Source of the DNA: Grammothele lineata | Taxonomy: Eukaryota > Basidiomycota > Agaricomycetes > Polyporales > Polyporaceae | Assembly: GCA_002150815.3 (NCBI GenBank) | Contig: NDFF03000091.1 | Location: 310,001 to 374,000, forward strand | DNA: 64,000 nucleotides | Reading direction: 5' to 3' | Shown here: positions 23,756 to 36,096 of the stretch, piece by piece | Layout of the letters: each line of letters starts with the position of its first letter | Numbering within the stretch: position 1 is the first letter of the stretch | Translations under genes and position numbers: made by a program | Notes under the pieces: model-generated | Databases searched by the model: none | Told to the model about the DNA's origin: nothing | The model's input: the letters and a program-made list of their open reading frames with translations, nothing else

Positions 23756-26700
23756 ATGCACGAAGAACAAGGCGCGTCTCGTCGCTCGTCGCCGTCGCCT
23801 CGTAACTTACACATTGTCACCCACAGACACCTGCCGAATATGCAGCGCCCCCGCAGAGCCCGACCAGCCCTTGTTCCATCCTTGCAAATGCTCTGGCACC
23901 ATTAGGTATATACATCAGGACTGGTGAGTCATAATCATTTCCTACGGCGAGCTACTGTTCACTCCCCTCGAGCCTACAGGAATGGCTCACACACAGCAAA
24001 CGGAAGGCGTGCGATGTCTGCAAGCATCCTTATTCGTTCACTAAGGGTGAGTATATGCGCACCATCATTCCACATTCTGTCGAGTTGTGTCGCGTCTCTC
24101 GTGAATGTCTAGCTGATACAGCCTCTGCCAGTGTACGCCAAGGACATGCCTGATCGACTGCCCGTGCTGCTCATAATGCGACAAGTCTCCCACCAGGTCG
24201 TAATGGCGATCATATTCGTAGTCCGCGCTTTCCTTGTCGCGACTGTCTGGCTTGCGGCGCTGCCTCTGGTTACTGTTTGGGCTTGGAGGGGATATTTCGC
24301 GTTGGGCAATTCTGCGTGCGTCGCCACTTTCTTCTCCGGCTGGGTGTCACTAATACCTCTACAGCGCATGGTGGATCAGCGCAATGGACAAACCTCCCAG
24401 CGACGCGACGTTCTACGGCGTTCCGGTGGGCAATACCTCTACCTCAATTCCATCTACGAATGGCACGTCTTTGCTCAACGCGGAGGCGCAAGACCCCGCG
24501 CCAACGTCCATATTCGCATACCCCGCCTACAAGGCTATTTCCTCCGACATCTTCGCCGGTCAGGTCATTGCCTCCATCATCGTGATGACCTTTGTGGCAG
24601 TATTCCTTCTCCGCGAGTGGATCACCCAGAACGCCCGCCCTGGTATCTTTGAGGACGGGGATATACACGAAGGAGTCGCCGCGCCTGAAGCTCCCCCAGA
24701 GAACCCCCCGGTACCACCGGCTCCTCAACAACTCGCACCTCCACCTGTCGCCCACCCGCCAACCCCTCCGCCGGTTGTGGCAGAACCGGCACACGAGCAG
24801 ATCATCTTGGTTCCTGAGTTTCGTGAAGTTCAGAGGGCGGCTCCCGAAGCTACTGCGCCATCTAGGGTGAAGAAGCCACGTACGAGAGAATCTGTTCCTA
24901 CCTCCGAGGACGGCCAAGAGGCAGGACCATCTCAGGAAGACAAGGCAACGCAGAAGGCCGCTGTGTTTCATAAACGCAGACAACCCTCCAGGCGCAGACC
25001 TGTTCACTTCAGCAAGAAGAGCGGGGACGAGGACTATGCCGACGAACTCGTTGATGAAAAGATATCGACTGACGATGTTTGGGTCGACGATGGCGCGCGA
25101 TTTGCCCTCCACGGACACTACCCGCAAAATGTTCGGTCACGCTTCCGACCAAGGCCAGAGCGATGGGCCTCGGGTGAGCGCACCGTGACCCCCGCAGCAG
25201 GCCCGTCCAACGATGCCCCTCGTGCTATTCCCGAGTTCACATTTAGAGCACCTGGCCCCGCGTTTCCGACGCGCCCGCCCGAGCCGGATGACGTACCGCC
25301 GATTGCTGCGCTGCCCTTCGCCTTGGTACCCAGGGCTGAGCCCGTCCCATCTCCTCTTCGTACGTTCTCCACATCCCCTCGGCATACTAGCGATTCGGAC
25401 GAGGGCACTCGTGAGCCGACCCCTACCGCGCCCCCGCCACCCGCATCCTCCGCCTTCACCTTCGCTCTCCCTCAAGACGACCGCGCGCCGGGCCCGTCGA
25501 CCGGGTTGCGGCGGCCCCCTTTACCCGCGGTTTCCCTACCCCCATCGCCACTCGCGTCGGCACCATCTCCGAACGCCCTTCGGACCAGCCGCGGGCAGAC
25601 GCCCCTGGCGTCGCCTAGCCTAGCGACGTACCACGCGCCCGAGGAGCTGGGCGCGACCGCGGGTCTCGAGGAGGACTATTTCGTGAGGGCGTATATCCGT
25701 GGACTTGAGCCGGAGGCGTTTGCGGATCCGAATGTCGTGGACGTGGACGAGGAGCATCGGCGATACTTCCGCGATCCTGATGAAGCTGGGAATGAGGGGG
25801 ACGAAGGGGATGATGAAGAGGAAGAGGAGGATGAAGAGGAAGAAGATGGGGAAAATGGGGAAGAGGAAGAGGAAGAAGCAGAATATGTGGAAGAGGAAGG
25901 AATAGAGGAGGATGACGAAGTAGATGATGAAGAGGATGCAGAAGACGAGGACATGCCCCATCTCGAGGAAAACGAGGAGGACGATGAGGACGGGCTAGCA
26001 GCTGACGAGCAAGAAGACGCCGCCGAAGGGGCCGACTATGAGCAGGAGGAAGACGGAGAGTGGACGGATGAGGAGTTTGTGCGTGGGGAGGGCGACGAGG
26101 GTGACGATGAGGCTGAAGAGGAGGAGGAAGAAGGGGTAGAGGGAGAGGACGGCGTAGTGGAACTACGCGGTGAGCTTGTGCCGTTGCCAGAAGGGGCTGT
26201 GGACGAACGACGGCAGGCTCCTCCGCCAGAAAGAAGGAATGTGCGTGTAGAAGTGCCCGTGCAAGATGCGCTGCTCCAGGACGAACTTGATGCGGAGGTC
26301 AACATCGAGGATGATATGGATGGCGCGCTCGAAGGTATGCTCTCTTTGCCGCGAACGTTGACACGAGATGACGCTAATATCTGGCATAGCCATCGGACTG
26401 CGGGGACCCATAGTAGGTGTATTGCAGAATGTGAGCGTTGCACATACCCCGTTCACTACCTGGAGCCGGCACTGATCCTATGTTAGGCCATCCTGATGAC
26501 CTTCATCCTCGGCACTACCATCGGACTGGGGATCTGGCTCCCCTTCACCATCGGCAAATCGACTGCACTGTTGTCGGTAAGTCGCGATTTATAGGCTCAG
26601 CGTAAATATTCTTATTCATGCGCCGATTAGCTCAACCCCCGTCGAGCCGTTCAACTCCTACATCTCCCTCTCAAAGTCATCCGGGTCGTCACTGATCCGA

Positions 26701-29331
26701 TCGTTGACGCCGTATTGTTATTCGGCTCGAAGATGGTTCTGCCTCTCCTGGCCCATCTATCGCATGTCGTATTGCAGGCCATCCTGAGTGGTGTTACTAG
26801 TGTCGCAGGTCAAGATCTTGCAGACAAGCTAGTCGAGTCCTCTACCACACTCGTAAGCTTGCACGGTCTGCTTTCACGCTGATTCTGCTCATGCCTCACT
26901 TCAGTATAATCACACCGCCGAGGTCGCGTCACAAATAGCAGAACGCATAGCGCCTGCGACCCCATCCCCGTCGGAAATTGTACAGGCTGAACCGACGTCA
27001 TCCTACTTGTACCGCGTCCTAGAAGAGGACAGCGCCGTCATGCACATGGTAGAACCCGTCTTTGCGCCTATCGGCAAGAACGTGCGAGAATGGTCGGAGG
27101 AGAGCAAAACATCATGGATCCGTTTCGCCACCGGCGACACGCCAAATGATCGGGTTTTCGCGGTACTCCTCGGCTACACCGTCGTCGGCCTCCTGCTCGC
27201 CATCTATCTCAACATCCTTACCGTGGGCAGTATGCGCAGTGCAGGCAGAGCCGTACGTCAAGCCGTCCGCCAACAGCTGCTAGTGGTCAAGGTCGCCGCA
27301 TTCATCATCATCGAGTTGGTTGTCTTCCCCCTGGGATGTGGCGTGATGCTCGACATGTGCACCGTCTGGCTCTTCCCGCAAAATAGCTATCGCTTGCGGG
27401 CGGCATTCCTTTTGCGTGCACCCATGACGGCGGTGTTTAACCACTGGGTACTTGGCACGATGTTCATGTGAGTACTCATGAACTCTAATTATGATTATGA
27501 TCGGCTGAAGGCAGCATTTAGGTACCAATTCGCCGTATTGCTGTCTGGATGCCGGAGCATAATGCGTCCAGGAGCGATGTGGTTCATCAAGGATCCGCAG
27601 GACCAGAACTTCCATCCGATCCGCGACATTCTCGAGCGGCCAACCTTTGTGCAATTGCGCAAACTTATTCTCAGTGCCGTGATGTATGCACTTGTGGTGG
27701 CGGGCGGAGTAGCGACAGTAGCGGGGATCATGCGCGTCTTCAGCCGCACTATCATGCCCTTCCGGTGGAAAGTTCGGTATGAGGACACTTTCAAGATCGC
27801 AAGGCAATCACTGACCCACATGGACAGCGAACCACTGTCTGAGATCCCAATAGACCTCATAGTGCTGCAGATCTTGCTGCCGTACACCATGGAGTCGTTC
27901 CGTCCACGGAAGACATTGAAGAAGCTCGGTATCACTATTTGGAAGTACTTTGCTTCACGCCTCCGCCTCTCGTCTTACATGTTCGGCGGACGGTATCCTT
28001 CGGAAGAATTCACGCCCAAGGAATGGACATGGAGAACCTTACTCGTGGTGAACGACATGCAGATGGACGATGCCGAGGCCGTCCGCGACGGCAGCTTCCG
28101 TCGCGTCCCTAATAACGACAACGTCGCTCTTGTCAAGGATACTCCTGCCACGGCCGAGGTCTTTGAGGACGGCACCCCCGTGGACGAGAAGGCGCGCAAG
28201 TTGATCGATGCACAGAACTCAGAGGCGCAGAAGGCTAAGCGGCAGATCAAGAAAGACTACACCGTGGTGTACGTTCCGCCCAATGTCCGGTATCGGGTTT
28301 TCGCCTTCATGTTTTCTTTATGGACGGCGGGGTCTGTCATGCTGGCTTCCGTGCTTGCAGCACCTATCCTCCTGGGTCGGGCATTCTTTGGATTGTTCAC
28401 TCCCAAGGAGATGCATGATGGGTACTCGTTCATCGTGGGCTTCTACCTCCTCTGGGGTTGTTACCTCTTCGGCACCGCCATCGACCGCCTGGATAAGCGG
28501 CGACAGCGCCGCTGGACCGAAGGCCAGGAACGCGGCGCATGGGCCCTATTCGCCCTCAAGCGCGGCCTGCTCTGGAGCACGCAGGCTCTGTACATGATAA
28601 CGACGCTCGGCTTTATCGTCCCTACACTCGTCGGTCTCGTCTTCGAGCTCTACATCATCCATCCCATCCGCCGCACCGCGAACCCCGGGATGGAGCCGCG
28701 CATCCGGATTGTGGACATGTGGGCGTTGGGCCTGCTCTACTCCCGTGTCCTCCTTCGTATCATCAGCATGCAGCATCCTCGACGCGATGACGGCCTCCTG
28801 CACGGGATTGACAGGGTGAGTCCCCCGGTTCGGGTGGGAGCTAAGGCGGCCCGACTAACGATTTTCTGCAGATGCAGCGCCTCGGCTGGATACACATGGA
28901 TCCCTTCCGCACAACGTTAGACGTAATCTTACCCCTCACTGTCGGGCTGACAGGCATGATCGTCTTCCCGGCGGTAGTCTTGTGGGCCCTCATCCGATAC
29001 ACCCACGTCCCAGTCGATGAGAACTTCCTATGTAAGTTCAACTACGTTGAATGAGCGGACAGACAACTGACTTGAGGCTACAGTCTTGCATGTGTACCCC
29101 GGGATCTTTACCGGCGTTGGCATTGCACACGCTACATTTGCATTCTCGAAAGTCGCTAGGTCATGGTCGCAGACGATCCGCGATAAGGAGTTCGTCGTGG
29201 AGATGCGACTGCGTAACCACGATCCAGAGTTGGAGAAGGTGGCCATTGAGCGAGATCCTACACCACAAGTGGAAGAGGTCATGCAGGATGTGCAGGACCT
29301 ACCCCCATTGGAGGCGGTCGCTGAAGAATGA
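23756..29331 (+). CDS. SSM4: Doa10/MARCH6-type ER membrane RING-CH ubiquitin ligase
   Basis: E3 ligase of ER-associated degradation, embedded in the ER and inner nuclear membrane. The RING-CH (C4HC3) finger is TCRICSAPAEPDQPLFHPCK, CSGTIRYIHQDC, LQEWLTHSKRKACDVC. TM segments follow (AIIFVVRAFLVATVWLAALP and IASIIVMTFVAVFLLREW). Then comes a long cytosolic, Pro-rich and highly acidic disordered region (about 24660-26330). After it is the conserved TD region from AIGLRGPIVGVLQNAIL and TTIGLGIWLPFTIGKSTALL to LYNHTAEVASQ, GYTVVGLLLAIYLNI, VELVVFPLGCGVMLD-like and FRPRKTLKKLGI. The C-terminus has further TM pairs (SLWTAGSVMLASVLAAPILL, FPAVVLWALI) and ends LPPLEAVAEE. About twelve or more hydrophobic segments are visible. 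The start is uncertain: ATG 23756 with a 48-nt intron before the finger fits phase, but the donor is weak. Confidence 0.92.
25790..26150 (+). repeat. Purine-rich low-complexity tract coding an acidic stretch
   Basis: The plus strand is almost pure GAN/GGN codons and encodes roughly 120 residues made mostly of Glu and Asp inside Doa10. The opposite strand gives long spurious frames of Ser or Phe/Leu/Ile, which should not be annotated. Confidence 0.8.
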
Positions 29332-29671
29332 AAGGATGTGTTTCGGTTTGGCATCATCGTATCGTACATATACTAGCATATTGACCTTGTACCACTGTAG
29401 CGCTATACACTAAATACCACTCCCTACACGGCGTGTATACCTAGGTCCTAAGATGTCACAAAACTAGAGCGGAACGACTCGGAGCCGCCGGTCAAGCCAG
29501 ACTCGTGCACTAACGTGTGGTATTACACTGGCAGAAGGTAACCTCACGCGCCTTCTACAATAGAAGTATTGATCAATCTGGACCGTGGATGTCCCGCACG
29601 TGTCAATCACGTAGTTCATTGAGGACATGGCTAGATACTAGCTACTCCATGCCGGTGGTATCCTTGGAAGA
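29332..29671. other. Convergent 3' regions of Doa10 and the polysaccharide lyase gene
   Basis: This 340-bp stretch holds the 3' flanks of two convergent genes. No gene, repeat or RNA is recognised. Confidence 0.5.
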
Positions 29672-30949
29672 TCAGAGCGTAAACATAAGCGTGGTATACC
29701 CAAGTTGGTCAAATCCGCCGCTTGTCGTGCCATAGTCCCCTCCTCCACCGTCCGCGCCTCCGCCGTCGGACCGGACCAAGTCCGCATACTGCTTTGTGTA
29801 GGTCGCCGTCTGACCCTCGACCTTGACATAGTGGTTGTACATCTGGTCCCAGATCGGGCGCACGTCGCCGCGGCTGTTGTTGCTAATCACCGTCTGGGTG
29901 ACGTCGCTGTTGGTGTATGTCGTGTACTGTACGTCGTTGCCGAGGTTGTACTTCGCCGCGTACTCGGCGCCCTTGAGGATGCGGTAATCCTCGTACGCGT
30001 ACAGGTTCACGCCTTGGTTGTAGGCGGTCTGGGCGATCACCCCGAGGAGGGCGATGTCGAGCATCGAGTGACCCTGGTCGCGACCGCTCTAAAGGACAGA
30101 TTGGTTGTAAGCGTGCGATCCTACTATGTGCAGGTGAAAGATCTAGAGCTACCTCCTGAAGTTGACCGGTTCCGTCGTTGTACAAAACCCAGATGGTCTT
30201 GTTGATCGCGCCGTTGCCTCCTCCAGTATAGAAGTAATCGACTGCTTCGTTGAACATGGTCTGGTTGTCAGAAAGGACGCCAATGGACATTATGGATGCC
30301 CTAGGACACACCAGTTAATGTTAGGGAACGACAGAGGAGAGACAATAACGTACATGTTGCACAGGTCCCAGTTCGCCCAATAGTGATCAATTGCGGCGCC
30401 GTTGTGGTTGACGAGGAAGTTGTGGTTCATGGGGTAAAACACGTCCACGAGGAGGTTGGTGATCGCAGTCAGGTTCTCCGCCGAGAAGCCCTCGTAGCCC
30501 CTGACGAGCTCCGCCGCGTTCGCAAGCTGGTACCCGTACAACCCACTCGCGAGGAACTTGTCCGAGCTGCCCCAGATCTGCGTGAGCGTGCTCGCCCACG
30601 CGTTGAGGATGTTCACTGCCGTGTCCGCGTACTGCGTGTCGCCTGAGATACGGTAGCGCAGGCCGAGCTGGTACGCCGCGGCGGCGGCGCGGTACAGGTT
30701 CGGGTAGTTCTGCGTACAGTCAGACACCCCACGGCAGAGGGTTGCGACGGGGCGGGGGGTGTACGAGGCCTGGGCGTAGGAGCTGTTCCCGAGTTTCTCC
30801 CAGCCGGTGAGCCACGGCTCGGTGGGGTTGGTGACGGCTTTATCCCGGACGCGCGTAAAGTCGGCGGTGGTGTGGAGGAGGCCGGGGTGCACGAACGCCG
30901 CGGTGGCGAGGGCGGGGCCGAGAGCAGTGAGAAGGACTAGAAGCTTCAT
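29672..30949 (-). CDS. Secreted alginate-lyase-superfamily polysaccharide lyase-like protein
   Basis: Extracellular protein of 386 residues in three exons (30354-30949, 30153-30300, 29672-30088). A signal peptide (MKLLVLLTALGPALATAAFV) precedes FVHPGLLHTTADFTRVRDK, the usual start of the alginate_lyase domain. Conserved-looking stretches are NPWLTGWEKL-like (PTEPWLTGWEKLGNSSY), NAWASTLTQIWGSSDKFLAS, YGYQLANAAELVRGYEG and NHNGAAIDHYWANWDLCNMA, with the Asn, His and Tyr/Trp residues typical of the (alpha/alpha) toroid active cleft. Then GRDQGHSMLDIALLG follows. The C-terminal GGGADGGGGDYG linker is low-complexity. Family members cleave uronic-acid polysaccharides by beta-elimination; the substrate is unknown and could be plant, fungal or bacterial glucuronan. 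N-glycosylation sequons are frequent, as expected for a secreted protein. Confidence 0.85.
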
Positions 30950-31746
30950 GGTGCGCTGGCCTTCGACGAGGATTGCGAGTGGCCTGAGGTTCCCTGGCGT
31001 TGCGACGGCGAGCTTTTATGATGTTCGCAGCTCGCTCCATCCTCCGCTAACGGATGGATATCCGTGACGGGCCGCGCGAGAACAAAGCTCTCTCCTTCAC
31101 TTCAGCATGTGAGCGTGGCATTCGCGGCGCCCCTCATTCGCGAAGATGCAGACAAGCGTGCAGACGGAGCGGCCGTCGTCGTCTGACCGCGCGAAGCGAA
31201 GCGGAGGACCATCTTCTCCCGCTGGCTATGACGTCAGGTAATTTATTGAGGTCCGCCTTTTCATTTTGGCCTGCGGGACCGAGTGAAGCGTTGTGCTCCG
31301 TTCAGGAACTGCTGTCCAAGCGAAACGCGCCCAATCCCGCCGGCGTGATCTGCGTTGCTCTCCGAGCTTGTGGGCTGCGGCGAGAAGTCTGTTGTGTGAG
31401 AACTTGTACAATGCGACTGCACCCTGTTACTGTAGGCCACGGTCCGCCCGGTCCCGTCGTGAGCACTGGACCCACCAGTTGATGTCGGAGCGGAGCGGTT
31501 CCTGACTCTCTGGGCTGCGTTCAGCCATGTCTGCCACGACGATCGGACGCTATCCAGTAATGAATACAAGAAATCATGATCCATGACATTGCGGGAAGAC
31601 TGGGCACTGGAAACAATCAGTCGTGTACAGTGGCATAGTGCGGAACATGCCTCGTCCATGGACGTGAACCGATAATACTAGTATCTTTCCGGTCCTGAAG
31701 TCCGTTCTTACAATCCGCTGCTCCAAAGCCTCATGCTAGGCTTGGT
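30950..31746. other. Intergenic region between lyase and cystathionine beta-synthase genes
   Basis: About 800 bp between two minus-strand genes. A 132-codon minus-strand frame (31261-31659) has no recognisable motif and I do not call it a gene. The region should hold the lyase promoter and the synthase 3' UTR. Confidence 0.5.
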
Positions 31747-33357
31747 CTAGATGGCGCTTGCCTTCCCATTGGGCACACCATTGGGGTTATCTAAGCCATT
31801 CACATGTGCATCGGGTTTCGAGCTCAGAATGCTTGCGATCCGACCCGCAAGCGGGGTGGGCTCAGCTTCCAGAGCGAGCTTGAGGAACCACGGCTTGCTC
31901 ATATAATTCCGGACGCTGGAACGGAGGCGTCAGAGAATGTCACTATATGATATCATCGAAGTCGGACCACACTCACCCGTCAGGCAGCAAGATGACCACA
32001 TTGGCTCCCTTGGTTTGCGCAACGCGCCGGCCCGCATCGCTCCGAAGCCAGCTGAGGGCTCCGCTGAGGGCGCTCCCGCTACTGCCACCGACGAGCAGAC
32101 CCTCGTGGCGCATTAGAAGCCGGACCGCAGTGAAGGCATCTTCATCCGAGGTCTTGATCCACTGGTCAACGTCCTTTGGATCCCGAGACAAAACGTCGGG
32201 AATGAAGTCGTAGCCAATGCCCTCTACTACATAAGGGTCTCCGGAACCGTCCTTGTTCAGCTCGTCGGGGTACGCAAGTATACTTCCTTTCTGGAGGCAG
32301 AGGAGCTAAGCGGGTGCTTCAAAACGAGAAAAGAACGTCCTTACAGGATCAACACCGACGACGACACAATCTACGTTGTGTTTCCTCTTGATTGCACGAG
32401 AAATCCCGGTGACTGTCCCGCCAGTCCCTGCACCTGCGATCAGGACGTCGACCTTTCCGGAAGAGGGATGCCCTGAAGTGGTTGGGGTTGAGGTGACAGC
32501 TTCAACGATCTCTGGGCCAGTAGTGAGCTCGTGAGCTAGAGGGTTGTTCACCTATTTATTCGAGCGTCGTCAGAGGATGAAAGTAAACGGGAGGAAAGGC
32601 GTACGTTACGGTATTGGTCGAGGATGATGCCACCCGGTATCTCACGACAAAGCCTTTCCGCCACACCTGCAATCGTTAAGGAATTCAGCCACGAGAGTGG
32701 AGAGATACGAAATAGTCGCTCTACCTATGTGTGATTCCGGTGAATCCCATGCGGCTTCGGTGGGAGTGCGAACGACTTCTGCGCCCAACGCCCGCAGGGC
32801 AGCCTCTTTCTCCTATAACAACAGTGAGTATCTCGCATATCGGTGGCACTATAGGGAAGGACTTGCCAAAGACATCTTGTTAGGCAGAGTAATGATCACG
32901 GAATATCCCTTATCTGTAGTATTCAGCATATGTCCCTATGGCGCGCGGAAGAGAACTGTTTGACCTTGATTGCACACGCCATCGCTAGACCAATGCCTAA
33001 CGAAAGGTGTCAGAGAGTAGACAGGCTGCAAGTAGTAAACACACATACCGGTATTCCCGGATGTCGGTTCAATGACCACGCTCTGCCCTGGGATTAGCTT
33101 GCCTTCTTTCTCGGCTTCTTCGACCATGCGTTTGGCGATACGATCCTTGACAGACCCTCCAGAAGACATATACTCGACTTTTCCAACTACATGCATACCG
33201 AAAGGTTATAGAGAGACGGTGACGGGTGATATCAGAGCATACACTCACGCAAATTGCATTGCAAGCCCTCTTCCTTCGCAATACGGTCTAACCTGACCAG
33301 AGGCGTGTTCCCGACAGCGTCGAGTGCACTGTCGAGCACATGGGCTGGTCGCGACAT
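31747..33357 (-). CDS. CYS4: Cystathionine beta-synthase, catalytic domain only
   Basis: PLP enzyme that condenses serine and homocysteine to cystathionine in transsulfuration. The protein starts [20 protein letters not shown]. The PLP lysine lies in [16 protein letters not shown], the substrate loop is [14 protein letters not shown], and the phosphate-binding loop is [36 protein letters not shown] and [18 protein letters not shown] complete the fold-type II domain. Sequence after [12 protein letters not shown] is only a short tail ending [11 protein letters not shown]. The pair of regulatory CBS (Bateman) domains found in human and yeast enzymes is therefore absent, giving roughly 370-380 residues. 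A cysteine synthase is the main alternative, but the [18 protein letters not shown] and SGGSVKDR context favours CBS. Several short introns split the gene. It is divergent from the second BTB gene. Confidence 0.9.
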
Positions 33358-33760
33358 AATGGAAAGAAACGGGGACTGAAACTCGTCGAGGGGGGATGGT
33401 GTAATAGGATGAGGGTGTCTTGGTGAGCGGGCTGAGCAGACTGGGCCGGTCTTATACGGCTGGGTGTGGGGGCGGGGTATCGAGAGCAGGCGCCTAAGCT
33501 CCAAGATCCGAGCGGGCGAATCGCGCCACGCGAGAGACGCGTCGCGACACGTCTCACAATCACGTGCGCGTTTGTTCCTGGGTGGAAGGCTGCTGCTTTC
33601 TCCAAGGCTTTTGACCTCTCTCCAGCTCAGGCATAGGAACGTCCAACTCAAACGCTACGTATGCAATCCGAACACTGTATGGGCGCTGACTCTCAGCCTT
33701 CCAGCTTGGTATGTACCACCGACAACGATCTGGATCAACATTTAATTCTGACTGTTGCAC
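33358..33760. other. Intergenic, divergent promoter region
   Basis: About 400 bp between the start of the cystathionine beta-synthase gene and the start of BTB paralogue B. No distinct motif is recognised. Confidence 0.5.
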
Positions 33761-35355
33761 ATGTGGCATGCCCCTCAGCCATATGCGCGTCCGCCCTTCA
33801 ATAATCCCGCCGCCGACCTCGTCATTCGATCATGCGATGGCGTTAATTTCCGCGTGCGCAGTGCCATCGTTGCCGAGGCTTCTCCCATCTTCTCGGATAT
33901 GTTCGAGCTACCACAACCTCAGCCACCGAACCACCCGCCAATCGATAGCCCCGACTTCTTGGATGGCAAACCGGTGGTCGCAGTCGAGGAGGACAGCCAG
34001 ACGCTCGACCACCTACTCAGATTATGCTACCCGGTCCCAGATCCAGAGTTGGCGTCTTTGAGCGACGTTCGTCCCGTTCTCGCTGCTGCCCTGAAGTACG
34101 AGATGGAAGAAGCTGTGACGCTCATGAAGAAATCGCTCCTCAGCTTCGTTGATCAGCAACCCCTCGCAGTATGGGCAGTTGCATGTACCCTCAAGTCAGA
34201 AGCAGAGGCGAAAATTGCGGCGACTGCGCTCCTCAATGCCGAACTTCCCCTTGAGCCTCCCCCCGCGTTGCAGATGGTCACAGCCGCTGCATACTACCGT
34301 CTCACCAAGTTCCTACGCGCCGGCGGGAACATACAGGAGCCATTTGATTTCTGCGAGCCAGGCCCACTCGACGTGATCACTTCGAAGCCTCGCCGGCACC
34401 GAACAGCCTCGGTTTCGTACCAGCCTCGTCCCTTTGTCGATATCATCTGCCGCTGCTCTGACGGCAAGGAATTCCTTACGCACAAGGTCATCCTGTGCGC
34501 GGCTTCCCCCATACTCCACGCCCGGGTCGTCAATCTCCCTGCTACAGCCTCAGAAACCCTCCCTGTTTTGAATCTAGACTTCCGAGGTGAACCATTTGGT
34601 GCCGTTCTCGAACTATGCTATCCGAAAAAGCAAGTCTACCTCGGCGACCTCCCGGTATCCCGCGCCACAGCCATGCTACACATTGCACATGCACTTGACA
34701 TGAAAATCGCAGTGCAAATGCTGCGTTTTGAGGCGTTTGGAACGCTCAAAGTCGCGTATCCTCTGGAAACTTACCTCCTCACTAGTGGTGCCAAGTTATG
34801 GGATGTCGCCAGTGATGCCCTCGACTTCATCTACTCAGATCCACTGGAGTTCGGGTATGTGCCAGAGATGGAGATTACTCCCGCAGACGCGTATCACCGT
34901 CTGGTCGTGAATCGCCACGAATCGCTCGCTGTTGCGCAGAAACTGACAAGCAGGGTACGGAGGGCGAGCGAAGCCGTAGCTAATACCCCACGAGACGGTG
35001 CGGATGTGGAGGATATGGCTGTAGAGATGAGCGAGGAAGCGCAGCCACTAGGGAACCCATGGCTTTTAGGGATTCTCAAGGAAACGGCGGAGAGCCTGCA
35101 TTCTCCGTACCAGAACTCGACCTGGTGGGAGAAGCCGGACACGAGCGTAATGCTCGAGAAGACGATCAAGCAGCAAGTCTGGTGTCACCCGTGCGAGGAG
35201 AACGTTCGTCTAGTGCTACGGATAGGAAAGCTTTACTCAGACGTGCGTCGAGCAATGGATGAGAACAACGTGAGTAACATGCTGTTCATCGACTGATCGT
35301 ACCAGTAGACTTAACGTCTGCCCTCTAGAACAAGCTAAGACACAGTCGATCGTGA
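33761..35355 (+). CDS. Double-BTB/POZ domain protein, paralogue B
   Basis: Paralogue of the gene at 17341. The start (MWHAPQPYARPPFNNPAADL) aligns with that of paralogue A, and both share the blocks VRSAI-AEASPIFSDM, LDGKPVVA, LLRLCYP, LKYEM-EA-LMKK and YVPEME-TPA-YHRL. The second BTB module begins at RPFVDIICRCSDGKEFLTHK (about residue 224). The C-terminal QQVWCHPCEENVRLVLRIGK keeps the WC-x2-C motif. The frame is open to 35296, but a GTGAGT donor at 35270 and an acceptor at 35328 give a last exon NKLRHSRS, ending at 35355 (511 residues). The same donor position exists in paralogue A. An in-frame TTG at 33755 lies just upstream; ATG 33761 is the start. Function unknown; dimerisation or Cul3 adaptor activity is inferred from the domain only. 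Confidence 0.85.
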
Positions 35356-36096
35356 GAGGGGTGCTATACAGCCTCTAAGTGTACCACTACCACATCGTGT
35401 GCTTCTATTTGTGCTGTAGATGATGTCGTGTAAGCTACTGAAGACAGATCTTGCAATGTATTATGACAACATCGTCAAGTTGCTTCCACGCCACTCCGGA
35501 AAGGCTGCCCTCAGCGAGCAACTATCACCTCTACGCTCGTGTTGGCATCACGCGTTCACAATAGACTCCTTCTTCGCCTGAATAGCCTGCGGTCTCCATC
35601 AGAAAGCAGGCATGCTGTCCCTCCCTTCAAGTCTTGTCTTGCTCAGATCCTCATCTCGACTAACTGCGCTGTCAGCGGGGTTACGTCAGCGCCTTTCCAG
35701 ATTTGCGTTACAGCGTTTATTGTATATCTGCTCAGACCCCGGCGCGCTCTCAACGCTCGCCATCTCGCCTCCCTCCTACTCCGAGTTCACAAATGTGCGA
35801 ATACAATGCGGTTGCGACGATGTACCAACTTCCTGCACAATCTGTTGTACTTTGCCGGCGATCTCTACGGGCCCTTGCGCATCTATACAACGCTGGAGTG
35901 CTGTTATAAGGTCGAACGCGCCTGAGGGCAAACTCTCAACACCGGGCATACCTGCGAGACCTTGGTGAGACATCGTCCGATCATTCAACGCCTCTCCGTA
36001 ACTGACGTGTGCCCACGGCGTGTCAGGCCATACCATTGATCCCTCACAATCCCACACCGACGCCCACAACACGTTAATCGACACCCACTCATCATC
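35356..36096. other. Intergenic region
   Basis: About 740 bp between two plus-strand genes. Short frames of up to 128 codons on the plus strand show no family motif. Nothing else is recognised. Confidence 0.45.

Noticed and set aside
25620..25961. Minus-strand frame with hydrophobic Phe/Leu/Ile runs that looks like a membrane protein
   Set aside because: It is the complement of the Glu/Asp-rich tract of Doa10, an artefact of GAN repeats.
31261..31659. 132-codon minus-strand frame between lyase and CBS genes
   Set aside because: No recognisable family, no clear ATG context or splice partners; kept as intergenic.
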